DNA of 64,000 nucleotides from Datisca glomerata (taxonomy: Eukaryota > Streptophyta > Magnoliopsida > Cucurbitales > Datiscaceae): NCBI GenBank assembly GCA_003255025.1, contig QANY01005132.1, positions 1-64,000 of the forward strand, in the 5' to 3' direction. Of the stretch, positions 38,711 through 50,029 are shown in pieces (position 1 is the first letter of the stretch; each line of letters begins with the position of its first letter). A program made the translations under genes and the position numbers. Under the pieces are notes generated by a model. The model saw only the letters and a program-made list of their open reading frames with translations. It ran no database searches and was not told the DNA's origin.

Positions 38711-39076
38711 TGTTGAAGAAAGAGAAGTAAAAGTTGCAGTCTCAGAAGGAAATCTTCATCATAGGAAAAAGAGGGAAGCAGAACAGAGACTTTCACCAAA
38801 CATAGTGAGTGTCCAACCATTTCTGGTAAAATAATGATTCCAGGCTTCAAGTAGGCATCCGTTGGAGATCATAGGAGATCATAGGCAATCGTTAGAATCA
38901 TTTGTATATATATATATATCCTTCCTCATTGTAAACAAGTAGAATTTCTTCTATAAGAAATCAGAACCAAAGAGGCTCATCAATTTTCCTTTAAGATCAG
39001 AACCAAAAGATTCATCATTTCTACAGCTCATCATTTTCCTTTTAAGATCAGAACCAACAGGTTCATCATTTCTACA
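38711..39076 (+). repeat. 5' LTR of the young Copia element
   Basis: 366 bp with TG...CA ends. It contains a TATATATATATATATCC run near 38910-38925 that can serve as the TATA box. It is longer than the 3' LTR through an 11-bp duplication (GAGATCATAGG) and a 16-bp insertion. Confidence 0.93.
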
Positions 39077-39090
39077 TGGTATCAAAGCAG
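39077..39090 (+). other. Primer-binding site of the young Copia element
   Basis: TGGTATCAAAGCAG directly follows the LTR. It matches the initiator tRNA-Met complement TGGTATCAGAGC with one change. Confidence 0.9.
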
Positions 39091-39177
39091 TGATTCTGAG
39101 AACCAACACATATGGCATAACCATCAACCTCCGGCCAGCTTCACCACCATGACACCAATCCCTAACTGACCTTCATC

Positions 39178-42100
39178 ATGCTCACTGGCCACAACTACAT
39201 ACCGTGGGCCAGGACGGCTCAGGTGAGCCTGAAAGGAAGAGGTAGACTGGATTTCGTGGACGGCAGTAAGCCAAGACCAGACCGAAACTCAGAGGTATGG
39301 GACATCATGGACAGCCAGGTAATGACCTGGATAACTAATTCAATAGACCCAAAACTCAGTGAAATCTTTTATTTTTGTGAAACAGGACAGGAACTCTGGG
39401 AAGAAATATGGAGTAACTATTGTGAACAAAACAATTTTGTGCAAGTCTTTGAACTTAAACGAGAGATCTCCCAAGCAAAACAGGGGGACAGATCAGTACC
39501 GGAGCTAACCGGGTTTTTAAAATCTAAGTTCAAAGAACTTGAAACACTAAGACCGATGACCACTAACCTGAAGGAACTCCAAGAGCGGGCTGAGCAGGAT
39601 ATGGTTTTCCATTTCTTGACGCTTCTCGACTCAAGCAACGAAGCATTCCGAGCTCAGATCTTGATGTCGACAGAGAAGCTAACTTTTTCCACAGTCTCAG
39701 CCATGGTTCAAAGAGAAGAAACCAGGCGACGAGTAATGAGTACCAGAGATGACAAGGTGGAGGCACTAGCCATGGCGACCCGCGGCTCCCTCCGAAACCC
39801 TAATCCTAAGGAAGGGGGAAGGCACCGCGGACAGCCAGGCGAGCCGGTGAAATGCAGCCACTGCCGAAAGGAAGGGCACACCCACGACCGGTGCTGGAAC
39901 CTGCACCCTCATCTCCTGCAGAACCAGAGAAAGTTTCAGAACGAGCGAGGGAGCTGCGCGAAGAGTGATGAGCGAGGAGGCTCCGCGAAAACATTTCCCT
40001 TTTATACCGAGGGTTTCAGCGGAGCGGGTCACAGGTCAGGACCAGACCCAGACCGCAGGGCACACAAGACAGACGGACCCGGTTCGGGTAATGGGTACCG
40101 ACCCGACCGAATGGAAGAAATAGATAGATCCGGATCCATTAGAGCAGACCTGCACCCAGACAACAACGTACAAATAGCTACACTGCTCAAACAATTCAGA
40201 GAATTTTTACGCGATACCTCAGGTTCATCCATTTGCAATACTGTCAATTATTTTTCTAAATCTGCAAATTTTTGTCATAACTTAGAACACTGGATAATAG
40301 ACTCTGGTGCCTCCAACCACATGACTCATAACACAAAAAATCTACACAGTCTCACTAAATTAGAAAAACCACAACACGTGACGATAGCCAATGGAAATAA
40401 AGTTCCAATTTTTGGCATAGGGTCCACCACACTCTTCACAAAAACCATTAACAACGTACTTTGTCTACCCAATTTTAACTCCAATCTCCTATCCGTCAGT
40501 AAAATAACCAAAGACTTAAACTGCAATGTTACTTTTTCACCTGACAAAGTAATTTTTCAGGATCGAGTCACCGGGAGGAAGATTGGTGAAGGAAAATTTA
40601 GAAATGGTCTGTACTACTTAGAAGATACCGAGAAAACATATCTGGCCACCTCCAGTACAGTACCAAAAGACAAAATATTACATTGGAGATTCGGTCATCC
40701 CTCCGACAAAATCCTAAACAAATTACTTGCTCGTAATTCAGACTCTAACAGTTGCTCAGTCTGCAAACTCTCAAAACAAACCAGGTTACCCTTTCCACTA
40801 TCTAGTAGTACGACAAAACGATATTTTGAATTAATTCATTCTGATGATTGGGGACCTGCCCCAGTTGACTCATATAATACATTCAAATATTTTGTTACAT
40901 TTATTGATGATTTCTCTCACACCACATGGTTATATCTTTTGAAATCAAAAAATTAAGTCTTCAGACGTTTTCAAGAGTTCAACAATTTAGTTGAAACTCA
41001 ATTTGAAATAACCATAAAAATATTTAGGTCTGATAATGGAACCGAGTATACTAACAACACCTTTTTTGAGTTTTTTAAACAAAAGGGTATACGACATCAA
41101 ACCACCTGTATCCACACCCCACAACAAAATGGTGTCTCAGAACGCAAAAACCGACACCTTCTTGAAATGACTAGGTCTCTCCTCCTCCAAAACAACGTAC
41201 CCAAAAGATACTGGTCCGATGCAATACTCACAGCAACTTACATTATCAATCGATTACCCAGTGTAAAATTGCATCTGAAAAGCCCTCTAGAAATTCTCAA
41301 GGGTAGGAAAATTAACCTTGATCACATACGAGTATTCGGATGTACATGCTACGTACACATTCCAAGACTTGATAAATTGGATAAAACCTCAGTCAAAGCC
41401 CTATTTTTGGGGTATTCCGCTGAAAAAAAAGGGGCATAAGTGCTACGACCCAATAAACCATAAACTCTACATCTCGCGCGATGTATAATTTTTAGAACTA
41501 GAATCCTATTACCCAAAGGACTCCGACAATCATAACCACGACCAAACGTTTCCGCTACCTAACAGTATTATGCTCTCCGATATCATAAGAAGGAACAAGA
41601 TACCACATCAACCGCGCCTGAGACAACTACCTCAGGGGGAGCAACTGATGAGGCAGTTGTCACTGATGAAGCAGTAATCGTAAAAAGATCAACAAGGAAA
41701 ACTCAACCCCCAGTAAGATTAAAAGACTACATGTCACATCAGGTTCTATACCCCATCCAAAATTTCCTATCTTATGATAAAATCTCTAACATCCACAGGG
41801 CATACTTGGGAAAATTTGATGAAACAGTTGAGCCACAGACCCATCAAGAAGCCCAACTCGACCCCAAATGGAGAAAGGCGTTGGATGAAGAACTTCTAGC
41901 CTTGGAAAAGAATGAAACTTGGGACATAATCCCACTACCCAACGGGAAGAAACCCATAGGATGTAAATGGGTCTACAAGACCAAATACAACAGCAACGGC
42001 ACTATCGAAAGATATAAAGCCCGACTAGTTGCCAAAGGCTTTACTCAGACATATGGAGTGGATTACCAGGAGACGTTCGCTCCAGTGGTAAAAATGAACA

Positions 42101-43447
42101 CAATCCGAGTGTTACTATCCGTTGCCACCAACCTCAGCTGGGAACTATATCAAATGGATGTGAAAAACGCATTCCTCCAAGGAAATCTGGAAGAAGAAGT
42201 ATATATGTCCCTACCTCCAGGACACGAGAAAGCAACGCACCCATATCTGGTATGTAGATTAAAGAAGGCTATCTACGGCCTGAAATAGTCACCAAGGGCA
42301 TGGTATGGAAAATTAAGCCTGTCTCTTTTAAAAATTAACTTTGTCAAAAGCACGGCTGACTCATCTATGTTCGTCAAACACACGAACAACTCCACCACCA
42401 TCGTTTTAGTCTACGTAGATGACATTATCATCACCAGAAATAACCACGATGAAATATGGAGTGTTCAAAAATTTCTAAAAGGAGAGTTTGATTAAAGATC
42501 TAGGAAAACTGAAGTACTTCCTAGGGATAGAAATAGCTCACTCGAAAAAGGGATTGTTTCTATCTTAAAGAAAATATATCTTAGACTTGTTAAAAGAAAC
42601 AGGCATGATAGGGGCAAAACCTGCTAGCACACCAATGGAAACCAACATGAAAATAGGACTGAATGATAGCAAACCAATAATTGATATAGGCCAATATCAG
42701 AGACTAGTAGGAAAACTAATTTATCTAACGGTTACAAGACCAGATATCACTTTTGCAGTTAGCGTTATCAGTCAATTCATGCACGCACCCTGCACAAATC
42801 ACCAGGCAGCCGCAGAAAGGATACTCAGATACCTTAAAGGAACACCCGGCCAAGGGATATGGATGAAGAGAACCGGGGCAAACTCCGTAGTTAGATACAC
42901 TGATGCTGACTGGGCAGGTAGTTATGATAGAAAATCTACAACTGGCTTCTGTGTCTTTGTATGTGAAAATCTAGTAACATGGAAGAGCAAGAAACAAACT
43001 GTTGTAGCAAGGTCAAGTGCAGAGGCAGAATATAGAGCCATGGCCTCCACTGCTAGTGAACTCACATGGATTAGACATCTCCTTCAAGACATGAAGGTCG
43101 AGATAAGAAAACTGATAGAGATGCACTGTGACAACCAAGCAGCACGTCATATTGCAATGAACCCCATTTTCCACGAGAGAACCAAACACATTGAAGTGGA
43201 CTGTCACTTCATAAGAGAGAAGATACAGTCGGGAGAAATCACCATTCCCTTTGTACGTAGTGAAGACCAGCTAGCCGACATCTTCACCAAAGTCCTTGAC
43301 AAAAATAACCTCCAAAGAATACTTAACAAGTTAGGCTCGATCAACCTATACGGACCCAACTTGAGGGGGAGTGTTGAAGAAAGAGAAGTAAAAGCTTCAG
43401 CTTCAGAAGGAAATCTTCATCATAGGCAAAAGAGGGAAGCAGAATAG
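39178..43447 (+). pseudogene. Copia gag-pol polyprotein with few disabling mutations
   Basis: The first open frame, 39178-40956 (592 codons), holds gag (residues about 1-220, starting near GHNYIPWARTAQ), a zinc knuckle CSHCRKEGHTHDRCW (about 225-239), the protease DSGASNH (about 373), the pre-integrase LHWRFGHP (about 501) and the integrase start. A stop at 40954 interrupts the integrase, which continues with FRSDNGTEY and QQNGVSERKNRHLLEM, so the D, D and E positions are present. A frame change follows near 41436. RT lies at about 41860-42490 (KARLVAKGF, QMDVKNAFLQG, YVDDIIIT intact) with a stop at 42286-42288 inside YGLKxSPRAW and a frameshift near 42490. RNase H is in 42587-43447 (DADWAGS, SSAEAEYRAM, HCDNQAA). 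The last frame runs into the LTR. An in-frame stop near 39168 suggests the original start lay further upstream. The element encodes all enzymes but cannot make them as one protein. Confidence 0.93.
43361..43371 (+). other. Polypurine tract of the young Copia element
   Basis: TTGAGGGGGAG ends right at the TGTTGAAG start of the 3' LTR. Confidence 0.9.
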
Positions 43448-43705
43448 AGACTTTCACCAAACACAGTGAGTGTCTAACCATTTCTGGTAAAAAACAATTT
43501 CAGGCTTCAAGTAGGCATCCGTTGGAGATCATAGGCAACCGTTAGAATCATTTGTATATATATATCCTTCCTCATTGTAAACAAGTAGAATTTCTTCTAT
43601 AAGAAATTAGAACCAAAGAGGCTCATCATTTTCCTTTAAGAACAGAACTAAAAGGTTCATCATTTTTCTTTTAAGATCAGAACCAACAGGTTCATCATTT
43701 CTACA
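43372..43705 (+). repeat. 3' LTR of the young Copia element
   Basis: 334 bp, TG...CA, matching 38711-39076. It is followed by the CAACA target duplication. Confidence 0.93.
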
Positions 43706-43710
43706 CAACA

Positions 43711-45061
43711 TATTAATAAAATAAAAGATACAACAATTGGTTACAAAAATGAAAGAAATCAGCAGTACACAAAGGATAGCATGCTGAAAACGTCATAAGA
43801 TATAAACAAATAACAAATAGTTGGAATAGTCCATCACTATGTATGAGTAACCATATCAAGATTTCTGGACATCAATGGTACGATTAGCATTAGAAATACA
43901 CTTAGGTATGTTTGACGGTCTATAATGAATTGTATTAATTTATTAGATTGTATTGGATTATGTTGGACTAGACTTGACTATTTAATATTGACATGCATTT
44001 GGTGCAATATTGAATAACAAAATTCACAACATATAAGAGAAAATATTTTCTCATTACCATTCATTTTAGTATACACATAAATTATAATTACTTGAATAAA
44101 ATATTTTTTAAATATTAATTAGGAACAAATATTAAATATGAGAATGTTTTCTCAAATTTTAGTTGAACTTTATTATCAATGTTTTAATTTTCTTTTTTAT
44201 TATCTAAAATATATATTGAAATTTGGTAAGTCTCTAATTTTTAATATTTATTATTATCGAATCCGGTCTAATTCTCAGCACATGCCGTGTACTTTTTGTT
44301 TTGAAATTCACATGCCTTGTGCTGGTTAGCACACAATGCCTACCGTATTAACTTGCATGGCCAAACTGATTAGCCCGAACTCACTATCATGATAAATTAA
44401 TAGTGAACATTTAGTCATGCACTTTTTGAAGTTTAATTAATATTGTATCTTCTTTTTGTGTAGAAAATACAAGAAAAAGTTAAATTAACAATCAGTTTTT
44501 TTAGATCAAATTATTATACGTGAAGTTTTTAATTTTAAGATCATGGGTTCAAACCTAATGTTGCGTCCCCATCTTACTTGACAAAAAAACTTATAGCTAT
44601 AAACTTCATGTCATTAATAATTTACACACCCATAAAATAAACATTTAAATGAGTAACATTACTCTATAACCTTTCAAAGCACAGAAATTGGCCATCCATT
44701 TTAGAAATTGCTTTTAGCCATTGCGGATCGTATGCATGATTATTTGTTGAAGTGTTTTTTTCCAATGTAAAACGTGAGACAAATTATATGGTTAGAAAGT
44801 TGATGAAATAAGGCACGAAAGACTAATATTGTATATTTCAAAAGTTTATGGGTAAATTTATCTCATGAAAAATTATGATTGTAAATTACAAACGATGTAA
44901 TATATAATGTTTACGTGTCCGTTGAATTTACAAAAAGGAAGAAAAAACATTCATTTAATAATAGTACTATCTTTTAATTTTTTTTATTATCTACTTTTCC
45001 TTTTTAGTTCTACAATCTAAGCTACTTGTCCTATCCCGTGTCCACCACCCCAATCATATCA
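43711..45061. other. Intergenic AT-rich DNA upstream of the arabinogalactan gene
   Basis: No coding domain, LTR or terminal repeat is recognised. The open frame 44138-44329 is random in composition. Confidence 0.5.
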
Positions 45062-45292
45062 TTACCATTAACGGCTACTTCAACAACCATAGCCACAGCC
45101 CTCTGTTCCAACGGTCACATTTTGTAATATCACAACGTTTTACTTTCAAACTCTTCTTCTATATATTCCCTAATTTATCCCCAACCGTTTATTCTCAGTT
45201 CTCAACTCTCAAACTTAATTACGGTGTTTCCTTCTTGAAGGTTTCCGAACAAACACTTCCCTACCACCGGAGACTCTGTTCAAGTCGGAAGA
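45062..45292 (+). promoter_or_regulatory. Likely promoter and 5' leader of the arabinogalactan-protein gene
   Basis: A TATA-like CTATATATTCC lies at 45160-45170, about 125 bases before the ATG. Upstream, TCCAACGGTC (45107-45116) fits the mitosis-specific activator consensus YCYAACGGYY bound by three-repeat MYB factors, and a second AACGG core lies at 45069-45073. The region is richer in C than the AT-rich DNA before it. Function is inferred from these words only. Confidence 0.5.
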
Positions 45293-45970
45293 ATGATGTT
45301 TAGATTTGTTGTAATTTCACTTTTTGTTCTGTCTGCGTCATATTCCGGCAATGTACAAGCTGATAATGCGCCTGCCCCTTCTCCGAAACCCACAACAACG
45401 GCGAAGTCCCCTTCTCCCACAACTTCTCCATCTTCTCCGGCCGCTTCTCCGACGAGCCATTCGGCATCCCCTTCGAAGTCTCCGGTTGTATCACCGCCTG
45501 CGGAGACTCCAAAAATATCTCCGTCTTTGTCCACCCCGCCGCCGGCAATGACGCCTGCAGATTCCCCGGCTACTCCTACGGTGGCACCCATTTCTCCGGC
45601 CACAAGTCCTTCATCCAACGGCGAGACTCCGGTTTCTTCACCAGCAACTCCTCCGTCCACAGTTGTTTCTCCGGCAGTCGCACCGGTAACTGCACCGGCG
45701 TCAGCCCCAGTCGGGGCTCCGCCTGAGGCAGAGCTGCCCCCAATTGCATCCACTCCAGAGGCACCAGCAGGGATTCCTTCAAGCTCAGCGACACCTTCGG
45801 AGACACCATCGATGTTCCCATCAAGCAGCAGCCCACCAAGTCCGGCACCGTCCAGTCTATCGCCGGAAACTGCAGAGCGTCCCGCTAACGATGAATCGGA
45901 TTCAACTTCAAAATATAAGGTTGGGGTCATTTTGAGTGGCATGTCAATTTGGGCCGCTCTGGCCTTCTAA
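45293..45970 (+). CDS. Classical arabinogalactan protein, GPI-anchored
   Basis: A single-exon gene of 225 residues. Residues 1-23 form a secretion signal (FVVISLFVLSASYSG core, cleavage expected after VQA before DNAPAP). Residues 24 to about 195 are almost only Pro, Ala, Ser and Thr in AP, SP and TP dipeptides, the pattern that is hydroxylated and carries arabinogalactan chains. There is no fasciclin domain and no extensin-type YVY crosslink. After a short polar stretch (NDESDSTSKYK) a hydrophobic tail, VGVILSGMSIWAALAF, ends the protein. Small residues before it give a plausible GPI attachment site. The product should sit on the outer face of the plasma membrane or be released to the wall. 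A second ATG at 45296 could also start translation. The long antisense frame (45280-45942) is a composition shadow. The specific family member cannot be named. Confidence 0.92.
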   Translation: MMFRFVVISLFVLSASYSGNVQADNAPAPSPKPTTTAKSPSPTTSPSSPAASPTSHSASPSKSPVVSPPAETPKISPSLSTPPPAMTPADSPATPTVAPISPATSPSSNGETPVSSPATPPSTVVSPAVAPVTAPASAPVGAPPEAELPPIASTPEAPAGIPSSSATPSETPSMFPSSSSPPSPAPSSLSPETAERPANDESDSTSKYKVGVILSGMSIWAALAF

Positions 45971-46306
45971 ATCTTTCGGACCAATCTTGAATTTTTTTGT
46001 ACCATTTTTTTCCAAGTAATGATAAATGATTATTCGTTAAATATTTTTTGTGAGAAGATATTCGTTAAGTATTAATTATGATTATATGCATTCTAATATG
46101 CTCTTTCCTATTGGCACTTTTAATTTATCATATGTGAAATATAAATCAAGTTTTTGATAAAAAAATAATTCTAACACCGATTAAGTAATTAATCAAGTTT
46201 TGATAAAAAATAATCAAGTTTTTAGTGATTAAATGATTCGTCAATGATTCCTGCGAATGACAATGACAGAAAAAATCTTGATCATTTAAAACTTGATATA
46301 CATTTG
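45971..46306. other. Downstream region of the arabinogalactan gene
   Basis: AT-rich and probably includes the 3' untranslated region. The word ATCAAGTTTTTGATAAAAAA occurs with variants near 46146, 46191 and 46211. No other feature is seen. Confidence 0.4.
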
Positions 46307-46386
46307 ACAAATATAACAAAAGAATAAAGTGATATTTATCCTATTAAGTTTATATAAATATCACTTTATTCTTTTGTTATATTTGT
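46307..46386. repeat. Perfect 33-bp inverted repeat (hairpin)
   Basis: The left arm 46307-46339 and right arm 46354-46386 are exact reverse complements over 33 bases, with a 14-base loop. The arms are AT-rich (ACAAATATAACAAAAGAATA at the outer end). It lies about 340 bases past the arabinogalactan stop. The inner word TATCACTTTATTCTTTTGTT recurs once at about 47243-47262 without its partner. It might be a small foldback element. Confidence 0.95.
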
Positions 46387-47279
46387 TTAATAAAGTTGAT
46401 CTCGTTTTTCATAGAAGATTTTAAATATTTTACGGAGATGATGAGAGAATTATTCATATTTAACAGAATTTTTTGGCATGTTGTTAAGTTATAGGGAGTA
46501 GTAGTGTGGATACATGAATTTATTCGTATTTATAGAGATTCGGTAATAATATTTCATTGCCTAAATTAAGTGAAAAATGTAGTAGATGACATGTGACAAT
46601 TATTCTCAATTTATATTTCACTGCCTGTTTAATTTTAGAAAGTTTTTATTTTTATTGAACTTGTTATTTTGTCCTTTTTATCTAACTTTCTGTTAGAAAA
46701 AAATAAAACCCACTTTCATAATTTGTCAATTTTCCTCAACCTCCATAACCGTAACTTGTCCATTTTCTCCAAAAATTTCAAGATTTCTCCAAACAAAAAA
46801 TCGAAGCACGAGAGAGGAGATGGATTAAGAATTCTTTGGGAGAAGGGTGGTTATTTTATTGAGCCTCTCTGCTTCTCATAAACTTAATTTTGTCCACTTT
46901 CCTATTAGGGTTTTTCCTTTTCATTTTTACCATCTTCATTACTCAAACATCAAGGCGTGGAAACAAAAAGAAGTAAAGCCTTTCACTACTTTTGACCAAC
47001 ACTGAGCATTTTTCTTTTCATTTCTTTATTTTGCTCATGAGCAGAGCCAAAGGGCATGTGCAATGGAAAAGCCTTTCACTACTTTTGAAAAACCAAATAT
47101 GATATCTCCTTTTATGATGATGATAAATGGAGCATCGATCTATATGGAGCATTAATTTAATCATATTTTATTTTTATTCTACTTTTTTATTTTTCAACGA
47201 ATAATTTTCTTCCACTGAGAGTTCAAGTAATTTTTTATAACTATCACTTTATTCTTTTGTTAAATATTTCAAGTAATTA
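46387..47279. other. AT-rich spacer, no gene recognised
   Basis: The open frame at 46669-46881 is Asn/Lys/Phe-rich and shows no domain. One word shared with the neighbouring hairpin arm occurs at about 47243-47262. Confidence 0.4.
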
Positions 47280-49495
47280 TTTTTTTTGTCAATCAACACT
47301 CATACATCATGTGACTATTTGAAAAGTTTAAGTAGTTGTTTATAACTATTTGAACACGTCAAGTAGTTACTTGTTATCACTTGGAGGGTTTAAGTAATTT
47401 TTTTGTCACTCATGTACCAGGTGATTACTTTGAACCCTTCTAGTAGTTGTTTATGACTACTTTGAATCCTTCTAGTTTGTTTATGACTACTTTGAACCTT
47501 TCAAATAATTGTTTATGACTACTTGAATGGTCTAGTAATTTTTTTATCAATCAACTCATACACTAGGTGACTACTTGGAGGGTTCAAGTAGTTATTTATG
47601 ACTACTTGAAGGATTCTAATAATGTGACTATTTGAAAAGTTTAAGTAGTTATTTATAACTAATTGAACACTTCAAGTAGTTATATTTTTATCACTTGAAG
47701 GGTTTAAGTAATTTTTTTGTCACTCATACACCAGGTGATTACTTTGAACCCTTCTAGTAGTTGTTTATGACTACTTTGAACCCTTCTAGTTTGTTTATGA
47801 CTACTTTGAACCCTTCAAATAGTTGTTATGACTGCTTGAAGGGTTCTAGTAATTTTTTTATCATTCAACTCATACACTAGGTGACTACTTGGAGGGTTCA
47901 AGTAGTTGTTTATGACTACTTGAAGGGTTCTAATAATTGTTTTTGTCAGTCAATTACTCATACAGCATGTGACTACTTGAAGGGTTCTAATAATTGTTTT
48001 TGTCAGTCAATTACCCATACAGCATGTGACTATTTAAAGGGTTCAAGTAGTTGATTATGACTACTTAAATCATTCAACTAGTTATTTTTTGTTTGATTAG
48101 TTAGCAACCCAAATACTAGTGACTACTTGAAGGTATCAAGTAGTAATTTTATATTACTTCAACTTTTCAAGTAGTTTTTTTCTCTTGAAGTCTAACGTCT
48201 AGTAAGCAAATCACTACTTGAGTGCTCAAGTATTAAGTTTTTACTATTTGAACCTTTTAAGAAGTTTCTCTTTCTCTTGAAATTTGTTATCCAGTAAGTC
48301 CGCCACTCACTACTTGAAGGGTTCAAGTAATAATTTTATACTACTTGAACCCTTCAAGTAGTTTTTTTTCTCTTGAAGTCTATCAGCCAGTAAGCAAAAA
48401 CTACTTGAATGGTTCAACTAGTAAAAATTTACTACTTGAACCATTCAAGTAGTACAAAATTACTATTTGAACCCTTCAAGTAGTGATAAGTTTACTGGAC
48501 AATAAACTTTAAGATGAAAAAAATCACTTGAAAGGTTCAAGTAGTATAAAATTACTACTTGATGTAGTGAAAGTCTAAAAAAACTCTAACAATACCCAAA
48601 ATTGTTGAATCACGCACGATTTTCAACAATCGATCTTCCAAAACCTGTTGAATCCTATGAAAAAACCTAAAATTACGACCGAACCAACTTTCGGCCTCCG
48701 AAAGTATTTAAAACAGTGTTGTAAGCCCAATCATACATGTAGATATCTGAATAAGCTTCAATTTGACATCTTACAGGCCACGTGGATCCACTCGAGTCAA
48801 AAGTTATACCCTCCAGAAGTTGACATGTGGGTGTCACAATCCATTTGTTCTAGAAATTCTAAAGTTGCATTGTTTGTATCACTACTTGAATTATTCAAGT
48901 GATGATGATCTTACTGGACAACAGACTTTAAGAGAAAAAAATTACTTGAAGGTTTCAAGTAGTAAAAAATGATTACTTGAACCCTTTAAGTAGGCACATG
49001 CTCACTGAAAAATTGACTGCAAGAATTAAACTGATTACTTGAAGGGTTCAAGTAGTTGAATCTGACTACTTGAACTCTTCAAGTAATTTTTTTTACTTCC
49101 AGAATCAAACTCTCTACTTGAATTGTAGTCAGCTACAACTACTTGAACCCTTTAAGTAATATTTTTTTACTTCCAGAATCAAATCTCACTACTTGAAGGG
49201 TTCAAGTAGTCAAATACAACTAATTGAACCCTTCAAGTAATATTTTTTTTATGTCCAGAATCAAAATCACTATTTAAAGGGTTCAAGTAGTCAGATACAA
49301 CTACTTGGACCCTTCAAGTAATTTTTTTTTACTTCTAGAATCAAACTCACTATTTGAAGGGTTCAAGAAGTCAGATACAACTACTTAAACCTTTCAAGTA
49401 ATATTTTTTTACTTCCAGAATCAAAATCACTACTTGAATGAGTCAAATAGTTGTTTATAACTACTTGAATCATTCATGTAGTTGATTTTATTATG
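47280..49495. repeat. Field of short palindromes built on ACTACTTGAA-NNN-TTCAAGTAGT
   Basis: About 2.2 kb in which a 23-bp imperfect palindrome recurs dozens of times, with centres GGG, CCC, TGG, CCA and variants. Clear copies lie near 47563, 47883, 48308, 48340, 48430, 49030 and 49190. Longer orders are superimposed: a block of about 313 bp repeats at 47311 and 47624, and a 78-80-bp unit with TACTTCCAGAATCAAA repeats five times at 49089-49440. A unique segment (48553-48880) is flanked by similar TTACTGGACAA(T/C)A(A/G)ACTTTAAG blocks (about 48490 and 48911). There is no coding capacity. Confidence 0.9.
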
Positions 49496-49545
49496 ACAGC
49501 AGTAAAGCAGAGACCACTTGACTGAAAAAGGATGAGTCACAAGAT

Positions 49546-49642
49546 CTCGAAGAAGTAGAAGAAGAATAAAAGAAGAAGAAGAAGAAGATAAAGAAAAAGC
49601 AGCAGAAGAAGAATAAAACAAGAAGAATATGAAGATAAAGAA

Positions 49643-49710
<68 letters not shown>

Positions 49711-49740
49711 AGAAGAGAGGAGGAGGAGGAGGAGGAGGAG
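49546..49740. repeat. Purine microsatellite (AGA/AAG)n, with GGA at the right end
   Basis: Irregular AAG and AGAAGG trinucleotides for about 195 bases, ending in AGGAGGAGG. It directly follows the palindrome field. Ser- or Phe-rich frames on the minus strand are artefacts. Confidence 0.92.
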
Positions 49741-50029
49741 CTTGAAACGAGAGCTGATAGTGGGGGAGTGAGTATTTGTCAACCATGATTGATTTGATCT
49801 TTGCATGGGGAATGGAAATGAAATAATGAGGAAAGAGAGAGTTGTCATGTTTGATATTGATAATGGTGGGACATGAGTATAAAGTTCTTAGTTTTTTGAA
49901 AGGGTATAAAAATTTTAACAAAAAATGAAAATTGTATGTTTGTGCAAATAACCCATTAATTATAACCCACCTTTATTATTATAGATATTTCAAATGGTGA
50001 TATAATTTATCAAAACAAAAGATTAATAA

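Larger units (their letters stand above)
38711..43705 (+). mobile_element. Nearly complete Ty1/copia retrotransposon
   Basis: The 5' LTR (38711-39076) and 3' LTR (43372-43705) share TGTTGAAGAAAGAG starts and TTTCTACA ends. The target duplication is CAACA on both sides (38706-38710, 43706-43710), perfect. A primer-binding site follows the 5' LTR and a polypurine tract precedes the 3' LTR. The total is 4995 bp with every Copia domain in order. The LTRs differ by roughly 15-20 substitutions and several small indels by eye, about 5 percent, making this the youngest datable LTR element in the window. Confidence 0.95.

Noticed and set aside
39417..40547. Minus-strand frames of 62-88 codons across the Copia gag-pol gene
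   Set aside because: Shadows of the plus-strand polyprotein, which has clear gag, protease and integrase motifs.
45280..45942. 220-codon open frame antisense to the arabinogalactan gene
   Set aside because: It mirrors the Pro/Ala/Ser-rich codons as Gly/Ala/Glu/Val and lacks any recognisable feature; the plus-strand protein has a signal peptide and GPI tail.
47280..49495. Heat-shock elements, because GAA and TTC alternate
   Set aside because: The GAA-NNN-TTC spacing is three bases; heat-shock elements need two, and the conserved arms extend well beyond GAA/TTC.
49430..49921. 163- and 103-codon minus-strand frames rich in Phe or Ser
   Set aside because: They are translations of the AAG microsatellite.
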